From assembly GCA_028282325.1 (NCBI GenBank), contig JANQID010000032.1:1-49843 (forward strand): a DNA stretch of 49,843 nucleotides. The letters are read 5' to 3'. Position numbers and translations under genes: made by a program. The notes beneath the pieces are model-generated. The model was not told where the DNA came from and did no database searches. It saw only the letters and a program-made list of their open reading frames with translations. Position 1 is the stretch's first letter, and every line of letters starts with the position of its first letter. Shown here piece by piece: positions 27,518 to 35,800 of this stretch. This DNA comes from Chloroflexaceae bacterium (GTDB lineage: Bacteria > Chloroflexota > Chloroflexia > Chloroflexales > Chloroflexaceae).

Positions 27518-28603
27518 TTACTCACCACCCGGCGCGCCCCCAAGCGCCCCGGCGATGGTGTCGATGTTGTAGCGCATCAGGCCGGTATATGTTGCGCCCG
27601 GACTACCCGGTTCGCCCAGGGCATCTGAATACAGCTCACCCCCGATCTGCACATCGACGCCCTCGGCCTGGGCGCCGGCCTGCACGGCTTCGATCGTATC
27701 CGGCGCAACGATGTTTTCAATAAAGATTGCCGGCACCTCCCGCTCGACAATCAGGTCAACCAGTTGCTGAATGTCGGCGGCGCTGGCTTCAGTTTCCGTA
27801 CTGATGCCCTGCACCGCTTCTACCTGGAAGTCATAGGTGCGCCCAAAGTAGTTGAAGGCATCGTGCCCGCTAATGATAACGCGGTTCTCCTGCGGGATGC
27901 TTTCGGCCACGGCCAGCACATAGTCGTGGGTTTCTTGCAACTGCACCTGATACTCCTCGTTCAACGCCGCATACTGCTCCGCATTGGCCGGATCGACCTC
28001 GGCCAGAGTATCGGCCATAGTCTGGGTCACCTGCATCCACAGGCGCATATCGTTCCAGATGTGCGGGTCAAAGGGCAGATTGTTCTCCGGTTCCCAGTCC
28101 AGCAACTGATCTTCGGGCAGGCTGTCACCTACCGCCACGACGACGGTGTCGCCGCGTTCGCCAAGCTGCTCCAGCAGCTCGTCCATCTGCGCTTCCAGGC
28201 GCACACCGTTGTAGAAAACGATATCTGCTGTTTCAAACAGTTCAATGTCGCCCTCGGTCGGCACATACGTATGCGGATCAATGCCCGGCCCGAGCAGGTT
28301 TTCGACCGTGAACAGGTCGCCGCCGCCCAGATTATTGAGCGTATCGGCGATATGGCCGGTAGTGGCGACGACTCGCAATTGTTCATCGCCCATACCTTCC
28401 TCCGGTGTTTCTGCAGCCGTTTCCGCTGCTGTCGGCTCAGCCGCAGCGGGTGTTTCTGCAGCCGTTTCTGCTGCTGTCGGCTCAGCCGCAGCGGGTGCTT
28501 CTGTGGGCGTTTCAGCCGCTGGTTGGCCACCGCAGGCTGCCAGCATGATCACAAGCAGCAGACTCACCAGACCCAACAAGGATCGTCCAGACGTATAGCG
28601 CAT
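27518..28603 (-). CDS. troA: TroA-type metal-binding protein of an ABC importer
   Basis: This 361-residue lipoprotein (lipobox LAAC near residue 24) has an Ala/Thr/Glu-rich linker containing a 45-bp tandem duplication. The cluster 9 binding-protein fold follows, with metal ligands in GIDPHTY, FDPHIWND and ISGHDAFNYFGRTY, and an Asp in GGELYSDALG. This His-His-His-Asp set and VEAVQGISTETEASAADI resemble Treponema TroA, which binds Zn and Mn. It feeds the permeases encoded rightward from the same intergenic region. It is preceded by a small membrane-protein gene, with two bases between them. Confidence 0.9.
   Translation of the reverse strand: MRYTSGRSLLGLVSLLLVIMLAACGGQPAAETPTEAPAAAEPTAAETAAETPAAAEPTAAETAAETPEEGMGDEQLRVVATTGHIADTLNNLGGGDLFTVENLLGPGIDPHTYVPTEGDIELFETADIVFYNGVRLEAQMDELLEQLGERGDTVVVAVGDSLPEDQLLDWEPENNLPFDPHIWNDMRLWMQVTQTMADTLAEVDPANAEQYAALNEEYQVQLQETHDYVLAVAESIPQENRVIISGHDAFNYFGRTYDFQVEAVQGISTETEASAADIQQLVDLIVEREVPAIFIENIVAPDTIEAVQAGAQAEGVDVQIGGELYSDALGEPGSPGATYTGLMRYNIDTIAGALGGAPGGE
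28406..28495 (-). repeat. 45-bp tandem duplication in troA
   Basis: Two near-identical 45-bp units, differing by one base, encode two copies of a 15-residue Pro/Ala/Thr/Glu unit (PAAAEPTAAETAAET) in the linker after the lipobox. Copy number may vary between strains. Confidence 0.85.
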
Positions 28604-28605
28604 TC

Positions 28606-28848
28606 CTATTCTTCCCTTTCTAGCTCTGTTCTTCGCAGTATGCTTCCATTCAACCGCCCCGGACCCATCCAGCCGCGTTCCTGGGGAAGGCGTAAGGAAG
28701 ACGCACCGTGCCGTGTCCGGTCACGCTGCTGCCGAAACTGCTCCTTACATTGCTGCTGCGCTCGTGCCACTGCCCAGAGCAAGACCAGAACCAGAACCAG
28801 CAGGATCAGCGCCAGACAGAGCATCGCCCAGGCCAGACGGTCGTCCAT
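28606..28848 (-). CDS. Small single-span membrane protein upstream of troA
   Basis: This 80-residue protein has one helix near residues 6-27 (WAMLCLALILLVLVLVLLW) and a basic cytoplasmic tail with RQQRDRTRH. A strong AAGGAG precedes ATG 28848. Its TAG is followed two bases later by the troA ATG, so translation is probably coupled. I know no family. A role as an accessory of the metal importer is inferred from position only. Confidence 0.65.
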   Translation of the reverse strand: MDDRLAWAMLCLALILLVLVLVLLWAVARAQQQCKEQFRQQRDRTRHGASSLRLPQERGWMGPGRLNGSILRRTELEREE

Positions 28849-28899
28849 GATGTACAGCTCCTTCCCATGAATTGTCTGGATGAATCAGGGACGGGGTTT

Positions 28900-28959
28900 A
28901 GAATATACGAATATATTTTGTTTGTCAATTTTGACAGTTTTTATTTACATTGATATACT
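28900..28959. promoter_or_regulatory. Divergent promoters of the metal importer sharing a palindrome
   Basis: TGTCAATTTTGACA (28923-28936) carries a -35 in each direction. Rightward: TTGACA, 17 bases, TATACT (28954-28959). Leftward: TTGACA, 17 bases, TATTCT (28905-28900). Perfect 11-bp inverted repeats GAATATATTTT (28909) and AAAATATATTC (28978) flank it. A metalloregulator binding here would shut both arms; no regulator gene is close. Confidence 0.7.
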
Positions 28960-29041
28960 CAATCATAAGCATATACTAAAATATATTCATATGGTACATC
29001 TTAATCACGGCGCACGTGGTTGCGTTGAAAGGATCTCCGCT

Positions 29042-29803
29042 ATGATGTCTGTGCGCCCGGCGGTGATTGATGTCACCGATCTGACGGTTGCCTATCGTGA
29101 GCAGCCTGTACTCTGGGATATTGATTTCACGGTACCGTCCGGTGTGCTGCTGGCGATTGTTGGCCCCAATGGTGCAGGCAAAACCACGCTGATTAAAGCT
29201 ATTCTAGGGCTGGTCAAACCGGCCGCAGGAAATGTACTGATTGCGGGCAAGTCGTACCGCGAACAGCGGCGGCTGGTTGGCTATGTGCCGCAGCGCGGGA
29301 GTGTCGACTGGGATTTCCCTACCAGTGTGCTTGATGTGGTAATGATGGGAAGGTATGGAGCATTAGGCTGGATCAAACGCCCGGGCAAAGCTGAACGGAA
29401 ACTGGCGAGGGAAGCTCTGGAAAAGGTGGGCATGCACGACTTCGCCGGGCGCCAGATCAGCCAGCTTTCCGGCGGGCAGCAGCAACGGGTTTTTCTGGCC
29501 CGCGCCCTCGTGCAGGATGCCGAGATTTACTTTATGGATGAACCATTCCAGGGCGTCGATGCCACCACCGAGCGGGCAATTGTGGCCCTGCTCCGTGATC
29601 TGCGCGAGCGTGGCAAAACGGTGGTAGTGGTGCATCACGATTTATCCACCGTGATAGACTACTTCAACTGGGTGACGCTGCTGAATGTACGGCGCATCGC
29701 TCATGGCCCCGTCGCCGAGGCCTTTACCCCCCATAACCTGGCCCTGGCCTATGGCGGGCATGTGGCATTTGTGCCTCAGCTCAGCCAGCAAGGAGCAGCT
29801 TGA
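29042..29803 (+). CDS. troB: Metal ABC importer ATPase
   Basis: The 253-residue ATPase starts at ATG 29042 after AAAGGA. It has Walker A GPNGAGKTTL, the Q-loop in YVPQRGSVDWDFP, signature LSGGQQQRV, Walker B EIYFMDEPFQG and switch His in VVHHD. The PQRGSVDWDFP stretch is typical of Mn/Zn importers. Its TGA overlaps the permease ATG (TGATG), so the ATPase and both permeases form one operon from the promoter at 28931-28959. Confidence 0.95.
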   Translation: MMSVRPAVIDVTDLTVAYREQPVLWDIDFTVPSGVLLAIVGPNGAGKTTLIKAILGLVKPAAGNVLIAGKSYREQRRLVGYVPQRGSVDWDFPTSVLDVVMMGRYGALGWIKRPGKAERKLAREALEKVGMHDFAGRQISQLSGGQQQRVFLARALVQDAEIYFMDEPFQGVDATTERAIVALLRDLRERGKTVVVVHHDLSTVIDYFNWVTLLNVRRIAHGPVAEAFTPHNLALAYGGHVAFVPQLSQQGAA

Positions 29804-30726
29804 TGGAACGGCTGATTGATCTCCTGCTGGATTACAATGTGCGCAATATTGCCCTTGGCTCGGCCGTACTGGGCATTATCAGCGGTGCGCTGGGCTGCTT
29901 CGCTGTGCTGCGGCGTCAGGCCTTGGTGGGCGAGTCCGTGGCACACGCAGCTCTGCCTGGCATTGTGCTGGCTTTTATGCTGCTGAGCACGCGTGCGCCG
30001 CTGGTACTGATGCTGGGCGCAGCACTGGCGGGTTGGCTGGCTATGCTGAGCGTGATCGCCATTGTACGCCTGACTCGCATCAAAGATGACTCGGCATTTG
30101 CGCTGCTGCTGTCGGTCTTTTTTGGGGGCGGGCTGGTGCTGCTCACCATTGTGCAGAAATCAGGTGCAGCCAGTCAAGCTGGATTAGATACCTATCTGTT
30201 TGGCCAGGCTGCCGCGTTGATTAGCGAGGACGTGATCACAATGAGCAGCCTGGGGATAGTGATCCTGACCGTGCTATTGCTATTCTGGAAAGAGTTCAAG
30301 CTGTTGAGCTTTGATCGCGCCTTTGGCGGCAGCCAGGGCTTTCCCATGCTTGCGCTGGATATTCTGCTCACTGCGCTGGTAGTGATGGCTACGGTCGTTG
30401 GTCTGAAAGCGGTCGGCGTGGTCTTGATGAGTGCCATGCTGGTTGCCCCGGCAGCGGCGGCCCGCCAGTGGACAGATCGTCTGGGACTTATGGTTGTCCT
30501 GGCTGGTCTGTTTGGAGCCCTGGCCGGCGTGACCGGGGCGTTTATCAGCACACTGGAACGGGGGCTATCAACTGGGCCGGCGATTGTGGTCTGCATCAGT
30601 CTGCTGGCAGTTTTCTCGCTCCTGTTTGCTCCCAACCGCGGCCTGTTGCGAGAAAGGCTGCAGGCACACCAGAACCGCCGCCGCTTGCGCGCCGACCTGC
30701 GCACACTGCAAGAACCGGAGGTGTAG
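29803..30726 (+). CDS. troC: Metal ABC importer permease (first)
   Basis: The 307-residue protein has about eight helices and the ABC-3 family pattern: GIISGALGCFAVLRRQALVG near residue 20, the coupling EAA-like GESVAHAALPGI, and KAVGVVLMSAMLVAPAAAAR. It begins at ATG 29803, overlapping the ATPase stop, and ends one base before the second permease start. The tail after the last helix is short and basic. It pairs with the downstream permease to form the membrane channel. Confidence 0.94.
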   Translation: MERLIDLLLDYNVRNIALGSAVLGIISGALGCFAVLRRQALVGESVAHAALPGIVLAFMLLSTRAPLVLMLGAALAGWLAMLSVIAIVRLTRIKDDSAFALLLSVFFGGGLVLLTIVQKSGAASQAGLDTYLFGQAAALISEDVITMSSLGIVILTVLLLFWKEFKLLSFDRAFGGSQGFPMLALDILLTALVVMATVVGLKAVGVVLMSAMLVAPAAAARQWTDRLGLMVVLAGLFGALAGVTGAFISTLERGLSTGPAIVVCISLLAVFSLLFAPNRGLLRERLQAHQNRRRLRADLRTLQEPEV

Positions 30727-30727
30727 G

Positions 30728-31861
30728 GTGCTGGAAGAATTGCTGGGGTTGCGCACGTCCCAGATCGAGGTGATTGGTCTGGGGGTGCTGGTTGCGGTTA
30801 CATGTGCGCTGGTGGGCGTTTTTCTGGTGCTGCGGCGCATGGCTATGATGGGCGATGCAATCAGTCACACGGTCTTCTTTGGCATTATCGCCGCATTCCT
30901 GATCGTGCGCGACATCGACTCGCCGTGGCTGGTGGTAGGGGCCACGGCTGTCGGCGTGCTGACGGTGTGGCTCGTGGAAGTGCTGACGCGCACACGGCGG
31001 GTGAAAGAAGATGCTGCGATCGGGCTGGTCTTTCCCTTCCTCTTTAGCCTGGGCGTGATCATGGTGTCGATGTTTGCCAGCAATGCTCATATCGACACGC
31101 ATGTGGTGCTGCTGGGCGAACCGGCACTGGCCCCGTTTGACCGCATGGAGCTGTTTGGCGTCGATCTGCCCCACGCGACCTGGGTGATGGGTGCGATTTT
31201 GCTGATCAATCTGCTGTGCATTGGCCTGTTCTACAAAGAAATTAAACTGGCCACCTTTGACGCGGGGTTGTCTGTGACGCTGGGCTTCTCAGCTGGGCTG
31301 ATCCACTACGGCCTGATGACGCTGGTATCGCTCACAGCGGTAGGGGCCTTCGATGCGGTGGGGGCAATCCTAGTGATCGCCTTGCTGGTGGGGCCGCCAG
31401 TCACGGCCTATCTGCTGACCGATCGCCTGATCACGATGATCGGGCTGAGTATGGTGATCGGGGCCATCAGCGCCGTAAGTGGGTACTTCGTTGCCCGTGC
31501 GCTCGATAGTACGATCTCCGGCTCGATGGCCCTGATGGTGGGCGTCTGGTTTGCGCTGGTCTTCCTGGCGGCGCCAGAACGGGGTGTGCTGGCTGTCCTG
31601 CGCCGGCGCGAACGCCAGAAGTGGGAGTTTGCCCAGCAAGTGCTGGCAGTGCATCTGCTGAACCATCCTGCTGGCGAACTGGAAGAACGGCATATCGATC
31701 ACATGTACCGGCATTTGCGCTGGGCGCCCCATTTTGCTCAGTCTGTGCTGCAGCGGGCGCAGCGGCGGGGTCTGGTTGTGCCCGTGGACGAGTATCTGGA
31801 ACTAACGCCCCGTGGCCAGCAACTGGCGCGCCAGTTGCTGACACATATGGGCCAGGGCTGA
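30728..31861 (+). CDS. troD: Metal ABC importer permease fused to a winged-helix domain
   Basis: GTG 30728 follows GGAGG. Residues 1-~280 are an ABC-3 permease (LRRMAMMGDAISHTVFFGII, GAFDAVGAILVIALLVGPP). The final ~97 residues (QKWEFAQQVLAVHLLNHP to LELTPRGQQLARQLLTHM) look like a DtxR/MntR-type winged helix: a helical bundle with a LxLTPxGxxLA wing. Such fusions occur in some Mn/Zn permeases. The tail might sense metal or DNA at the membrane, but its role is inferred. A terminator follows. Confidence 0.93.
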   Translation: MLEELLGLRTSQIEVIGLGVLVAVTCALVGVFLVLRRMAMMGDAISHTVFFGIIAAFLIVRDIDSPWLVVGATAVGVLTVWLVEVLTRTRRVKEDAAIGLVFPFLFSLGVIMVSMFASNAHIDTHVVLLGEPALAPFDRMELFGVDLPHATWVMGAILLINLLCIGLFYKEIKLATFDAGLSVTLGFSAGLIHYGLMTLVSLTAVGAFDAVGAILVIALLVGPPVTAYLLTDRLITMIGLSMVIGAISAVSGYFVARALDSTISGSMALMVGVWFALVFLAAPERGVLAVLRRRERQKWEFAQQVLAVHLLNHPAGELEERHIDHMYRHLRWAPHFAQSVLQRAQRRGLVVPVDEYLELTPRGQQLARQLLTHMGQG

Positions 31862-31877
31862 TGTGAAAAGAGACGGT

Positions 31878-31909
31878 GGCACGTATTGCATAAGGTAGCG
31901 TGCCTTTTT
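31878..31909 (+). terminator. Terminator of the metal importer operon
   Basis: GGCACG and CGTGCC flank a 15-base loop, followed by TTTTT, 17 bases after the troD stop. Confidence 0.8.
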
Positions 31910-32215
31910 ACACGGTTTCGGACATATCTGGAACGTCATGCGTGAACGTTTCTGCTGCATCACGGTCTTGGATATGGGCGGAATGGACGAAGACGACCAG
32001 CAGCAAGCCCAACGTATTGACGGCGATGTGGCGCTTGCGGCCCTTGACCTTTTTGCCGGCATCGTAGCCCTTGAACCCACCCACTTCGGTCGTCTTGACG
32101 CTCTGGCTGTCGATGATGGCGACACTCGGTTCTGGTTCCTTGCCCGCTTTTACCCGGATACGCTCACGCAAGGCGGTGTTGATCTGTCCTAGGTCACATC
32201 GGGTTGACAGGTATC

Positions 32216-32430
32216 TGCCAAACGATGATGAGTATGCTGCATGTCACCCTGAACAGAGCCGCAGGCGGAGTGAAGGGTCTCGATGGCCTTGAGATCTGAG
32301 ATTCTTCGCTGCGCTCCTCAGAAACTTGAACCCTACACGGTAGCGTTCAAGTTTCTCCCGGCGCTATTGGCCCGCCGGGCCATCAGGTACTCAGAATGAC
32401 CGCATACGGTATCTCCAATATTGTTTGGTA
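32216..32430 (+). mobile_element. MITE-like repeat family 1, copy C with insertion
   Basis: Ends TGCCAAACGATG and GTTTGGTA, with the family interior. A ~74-base extra block at about 32315-32390 lengthens this copy. It lies inside the IS5 transposase relic and so is younger than that element. Confidence 0.8.
32320..32379. repeat. Two adjacent hairpins inserted in MITE copy C
   Basis: AGAAACTTGAAC/GTTCAAGTTTCT (12 bp, 32320-32356) is followed directly by CCCGGCG/CGCCGGG (7 bp, 32357-32379). The block is absent from the other three family 1 copies. Confidence 0.7.
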
Positions 32431-32533
32431 TCATAGTAGTAGCGCACGCTGCTGCGGCTGGAATAGATCCGCGGGAGGTAGCCCCACTGACAATCCCGTT
32501 CGCTCCAGATAGAACAAGGCGTTAAGGACGGCA

Positions 32534-32637
32534 CGCATCGACTGAACGTCTGAGCGCAACTTCCACCGAAGACTTCTCCAAACGTTTTTATGGAAGACTG
32601 GCCCAGTCTGCTTTCCACCATTTTTCAGACAAGTTCT
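32534..32637 (+). repeat. Repeat family 2, copy 1 (5' end of IS5 relic)
   Basis: Starts GAACGTCTGAGCGCAA and carries AGACTGGCCCAGTCTGC, then ends TTCAGACAAGTTCT. It matches 36311-36452 in the same direction and 39965-40134 inverted. It forms the terminus of the relic transposase gene, so family 2 is probably made of internal-deletion derivatives (MITEs) of that IS. Confidence 0.75.
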
Positions 32638-32656
32638 AAAGCTGCCCGATGAGCTA

Positions 32657-32665
32657 TGCTACAAT
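32657..32665 (+). promoter_or_regulatory. Extended -10 promoter upstream of mcr
   Basis: TGCTACAAT lies 20 bases after the end of the repeat and 60 bases before the small ORF at 32725. No clear -35 is seen. Confidence 0.4.
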
Positions 32666-32724
32666 AGCGAGACGTTTGCCCGCGCCCGCGTCGGTCGTCG
32701 TTCAACCACAGGAGTAGAGAGAGC

Positions 32725-32841
32725 ATGCGCCTCGTTTTTGTCGCCGCGAATTTCGTTCGCCCGCCGCTCGCCGCTGTCGCCGTGAAGTTGTACATATGCG
32801 CTGGCCACGCCTCGCACGGTCGGGGAGGATGGCACGTATGA
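32725..32841 (+). CDS. Small leader ORF overlapping the mcr start
   Basis: A 38-codon frame starts at ATG 32725 after AGGAG and stops at TGA 32839-32841, overlapping the mcr ATG as ATGA. It begins MRLVFVAANFVRPPLAAV and has one hydrophobic stretch. The good ribosome site and the overlap suggest translational coupling to mcr. No family is recognised. Confidence 0.4.
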   Translation: MRLVFVAANFVRPPLAAVAVKLYICAGHASHGRGGWHV

Positions 32842-35800
32842 AGCAGGAAGCGGACGGGACGACCAGGCAGGTCGCCCCGCAGAGACGGCTGGACGGCAAG
32901 GTTGCGCTGGTCTATGGCGAGGACGCTGAAATCGGCGCAGAACTGGCGCGCCGGTATCTGGCTGAAGGCGCAACCGTCGCTTTGGTCGGGCGCAATGTGC
33001 CGGCGGTGCAAGCACGCCTGCGCAATCTGGACGGCGCGCTGCTGCAAAGCGTGTCGCTCCAGGATGCGTCGGTGGAAACGCTCCGCGCCGCCGTCGCCGC
33101 GGTGATTGCCCGCCACGGGCGCATCGATGCGCTGGTCATTGCCGTCGACGCCGATCGGCAGCGATTGGATGCGCCACCCGCCGCCGAGCTTGCGTGGATC
33201 CAGGATTGCGTCGCGGCGGTTATGGGCGTAGCCTGGAACCTGGCGCGCGTCGTTATTCCACAACTGGCGCACGCTGCCTGCATCATCGTTGCGCTTCCCG
33301 CACTCCAAACCACCGCTGCCGATCCGCCGCTGCCGTACGTGGCCGCCCGGGCTGCTCTCGTGCGTCTGGTCGCCGGATTAGCGCACGAGGCGGGGGCGCA
33401 GGGCATCCGTATGAATATGATCCAGGCCGCGCCTGCGGCGTCACCCAGCGCCGTTGCGCGGCTGGCCGTTTTTTTGGCCGGCGATGAGGCGCGCGCCTTG
33501 CATGGCCAGACGCTCGACCTGGGAGGCGCCCAACCGCCCGACGTGAAGCGGGCGACGCTGACCTCGCGGCCCGGGTTGCGCGCCGTGGACGCCGCCGGGC
33601 AGGTGATTTTGATCTGCGCCGGAGACCAGATCGAGGCGGCGTTAGCGCTGGCCGGGGTATTGCGTTCATGCGGAGCCGAGGTCGCGCTGGGGTTCCGCAG
33701 CCGCGCCCTGATCGCCCAGGTCGAAAAAGTGCTGGAGGCGAGCCGACGGTTGCAGGGGGCGGCATATCGCCCGCCCTGGTTGTTCTATCTCGATCCGCTC
33801 GATCCAGATAGCGTCGATAAAACGCTAGCTCGTATCGAGAGCTATCTGCAAGCGCCCGATGCGGCGATCATCCTGCCCGCCCGGCAGACATATGCCGACG
33901 CCCCCGCGCTGATCGATGCCGCCGACGCAACGGTTGAGGCGCTGCTGACGCACGAGTTGGCCGGCGTGATCGGGCTGGCGCTTCAGCTCACCCGGTTCTG
34001 GTCGTCGCGCCGCGCCGAGCTTCCCCCGCCGCGGGTCATCTTCCTGAGCAATGACGATGACGGACGGGGCAACGTGTATGCCGACGTTCTGCGCGCGAGC
34101 GTCGAGTGCCTGGCGTATCGATGGCGCACGCCGACGAACGCCGATGAAACGGCGATCTGGGCCAATCAGATCGTGCGCTATGTAAATACGGAGGCTGAAG
34201 GCCTCGACTTCGCCTGCGCCTGGGTCGCCAAGTTGCTCACCGGCGACCGCGCGATTGACGAGATCGGCCTGTATCTGCCCGAACGCATCACCGAGACGGC
34301 CGGCGCGCAACGACCGTCGTTTGGCTGGGCCGAGGGGCTGATCGGGTTGCACCTGGGCAAGGCGGCGGTGATCACGGGCGGCAGCGCGGGAATCGGCGGA
34401 CAGATCGGGCGGCTGCTCGCGCTGAGCGGCGCGCGGGTGATGCTGGCGGCGCGGCGCGCGGGATTGCTGGAACACACCCGCGAGCGCATCGTCGCCGATC
34501 TGGAGGAGGTCGGATATGCTAACGCCGCGGCGCGGGTGGCGATAACCGCCGACTGCGATGTCGCCGAGGAGGCCAACCTCGTGCGGCTGGCGGAGCGCAC
34601 GATGAAGATGTTTGGGCGCGTTGACTATCTGATCAACAACGCGGGCATCACCGGCGCGGAGGAAATGGTGATCGACCTGCCGCTCGACATCTGGCGGCAT
34701 ACGTTGCAGGCCAATCTGATCAGCAACTATTCGCTGATTCGCAAAATGGCGCCGCTTATGCAGGCGCAGAACACCGGCGCGATCCTCAACGTGTCCTCGT
34801 ATTTCGGCGGCGAGAAGTACATCGCTGTGCCCTACCCCAATCGCGCCGACTATGCCGTGAGCAAAGCCGGACAGCGCGCTTTGTCCGAAGAGTTGGCGCA
34901 CTTTTTCGGCCCCGCGATCCAGATCAATACCATCGCGCCGGGCCCGGTGGATGGCAATCGTCTCCGCGGCACAGATGAAGAGCCGGGATTGTATAAACGC
35001 CGCGCGGCGATCATCCTGGAGAACAAGCGCTTGAGCCGGGTGTACGCGGCGCTGATCGAAGCGCACAATGTCTCAAGACAGCCGATTGCGGCGCTGTTGG
35101 ATCTGTTGCAGCGCAATGACGTGTCGGCGTTGGTCGCGCCCCAGGCCACAGCGATCCCCGAACCGCTGCGCCGCCTGGCGAGCGCGATCTGGGAGCAGAG
35201 CGATCCGTTTGGCTCGTCGCAGGCATACCTGATGAACGAGCGCATCGCGCACAAGCTGTTCGTGCGGCTGCGCTCGGGCCGGTATCTCGGCACAACCGAC
35301 GCCGAGCCGCGGCTAAACGCGATACCGCCGGAGCCGTTTTTTACGTCGGCGCAAATTGATCGCGAGGCCCAGCATGTGCGCGATCGGGTTCTGCAAATGC
35401 TTTCTACGCAGCAGATGCCAAGCGACTTCGATGTGGCGCTCGCGACCGCGCACTACCTGGCCGATCGCAACATCAGCGGCGAGACGTTCCATCCTTCGGG
35501 CGGATTGAAGCTGGATCGCGTCGCCACCGACAGCGATCTGTTTGGCCAGGCCAGCCAGGAACAGTTGGCGGGACTGCGCGATAGCACGGTCTATCTGATC
35601 GGCGAAGCCCGGCCCGACTATCTGCTGGCGTTGGCGCGCGCCTATCTCGATGATTATCATGCCCGCCAGGTCGTTTGTCTGACCGAAAGCGCTGCAGCAG
35701 CCGAACGCCTGCGCGCCGCCTTGCCGGCGCATGCTGCCACCGGTCGTTGGTATACGCTTGCCGGCGGCGACGACATCGAGGGTATGCTCGAAACAGCCTG

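Larger units (their letters stand above)
31910..32637 (-). pseudogene. Relic IS5-family transposase, split by a MITE
   Basis: Read leftward, a MRAVLNALFYLERTG stretch (32556-32512) continues after a one-base shift as CQWGYLPRIYSSRSSVRYYY, the IS5-type N-terminal region. The repeat at 32430-32216 interrupts it. Beyond it come [19 protein letters not shown] and [20 protein letters not shown], the DDE region with its first Asp, and then truncation. The right end (AGAACTTGTCTGAAAAATGG, minus strand, at 32637) resembles an IS terminal repeat. It is not functional. Confidence 0.75.

Noticed and set aside
28406-28495. CRISPR-like repeat
   Set aside because: Only two adjacent units without spacers, lying in a coding linker.
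27764-28870. 368-codon frame opposite troA
   Set aside because: Low-complexity Cys/Arg translation of the troA linker repeat, and no family features.
28860-29041. Manganese riboswitch before the metal importer genes
   Set aside because: The region is AT-rich promoter DNA, and I see no conserved riboswitch loops.
33825-35066. 413-codon open frame antisense to mcr
   Set aside because: It mirrors the high-GC codon pattern of mcr, has no domain, and covers the most conserved part of the enzyme.
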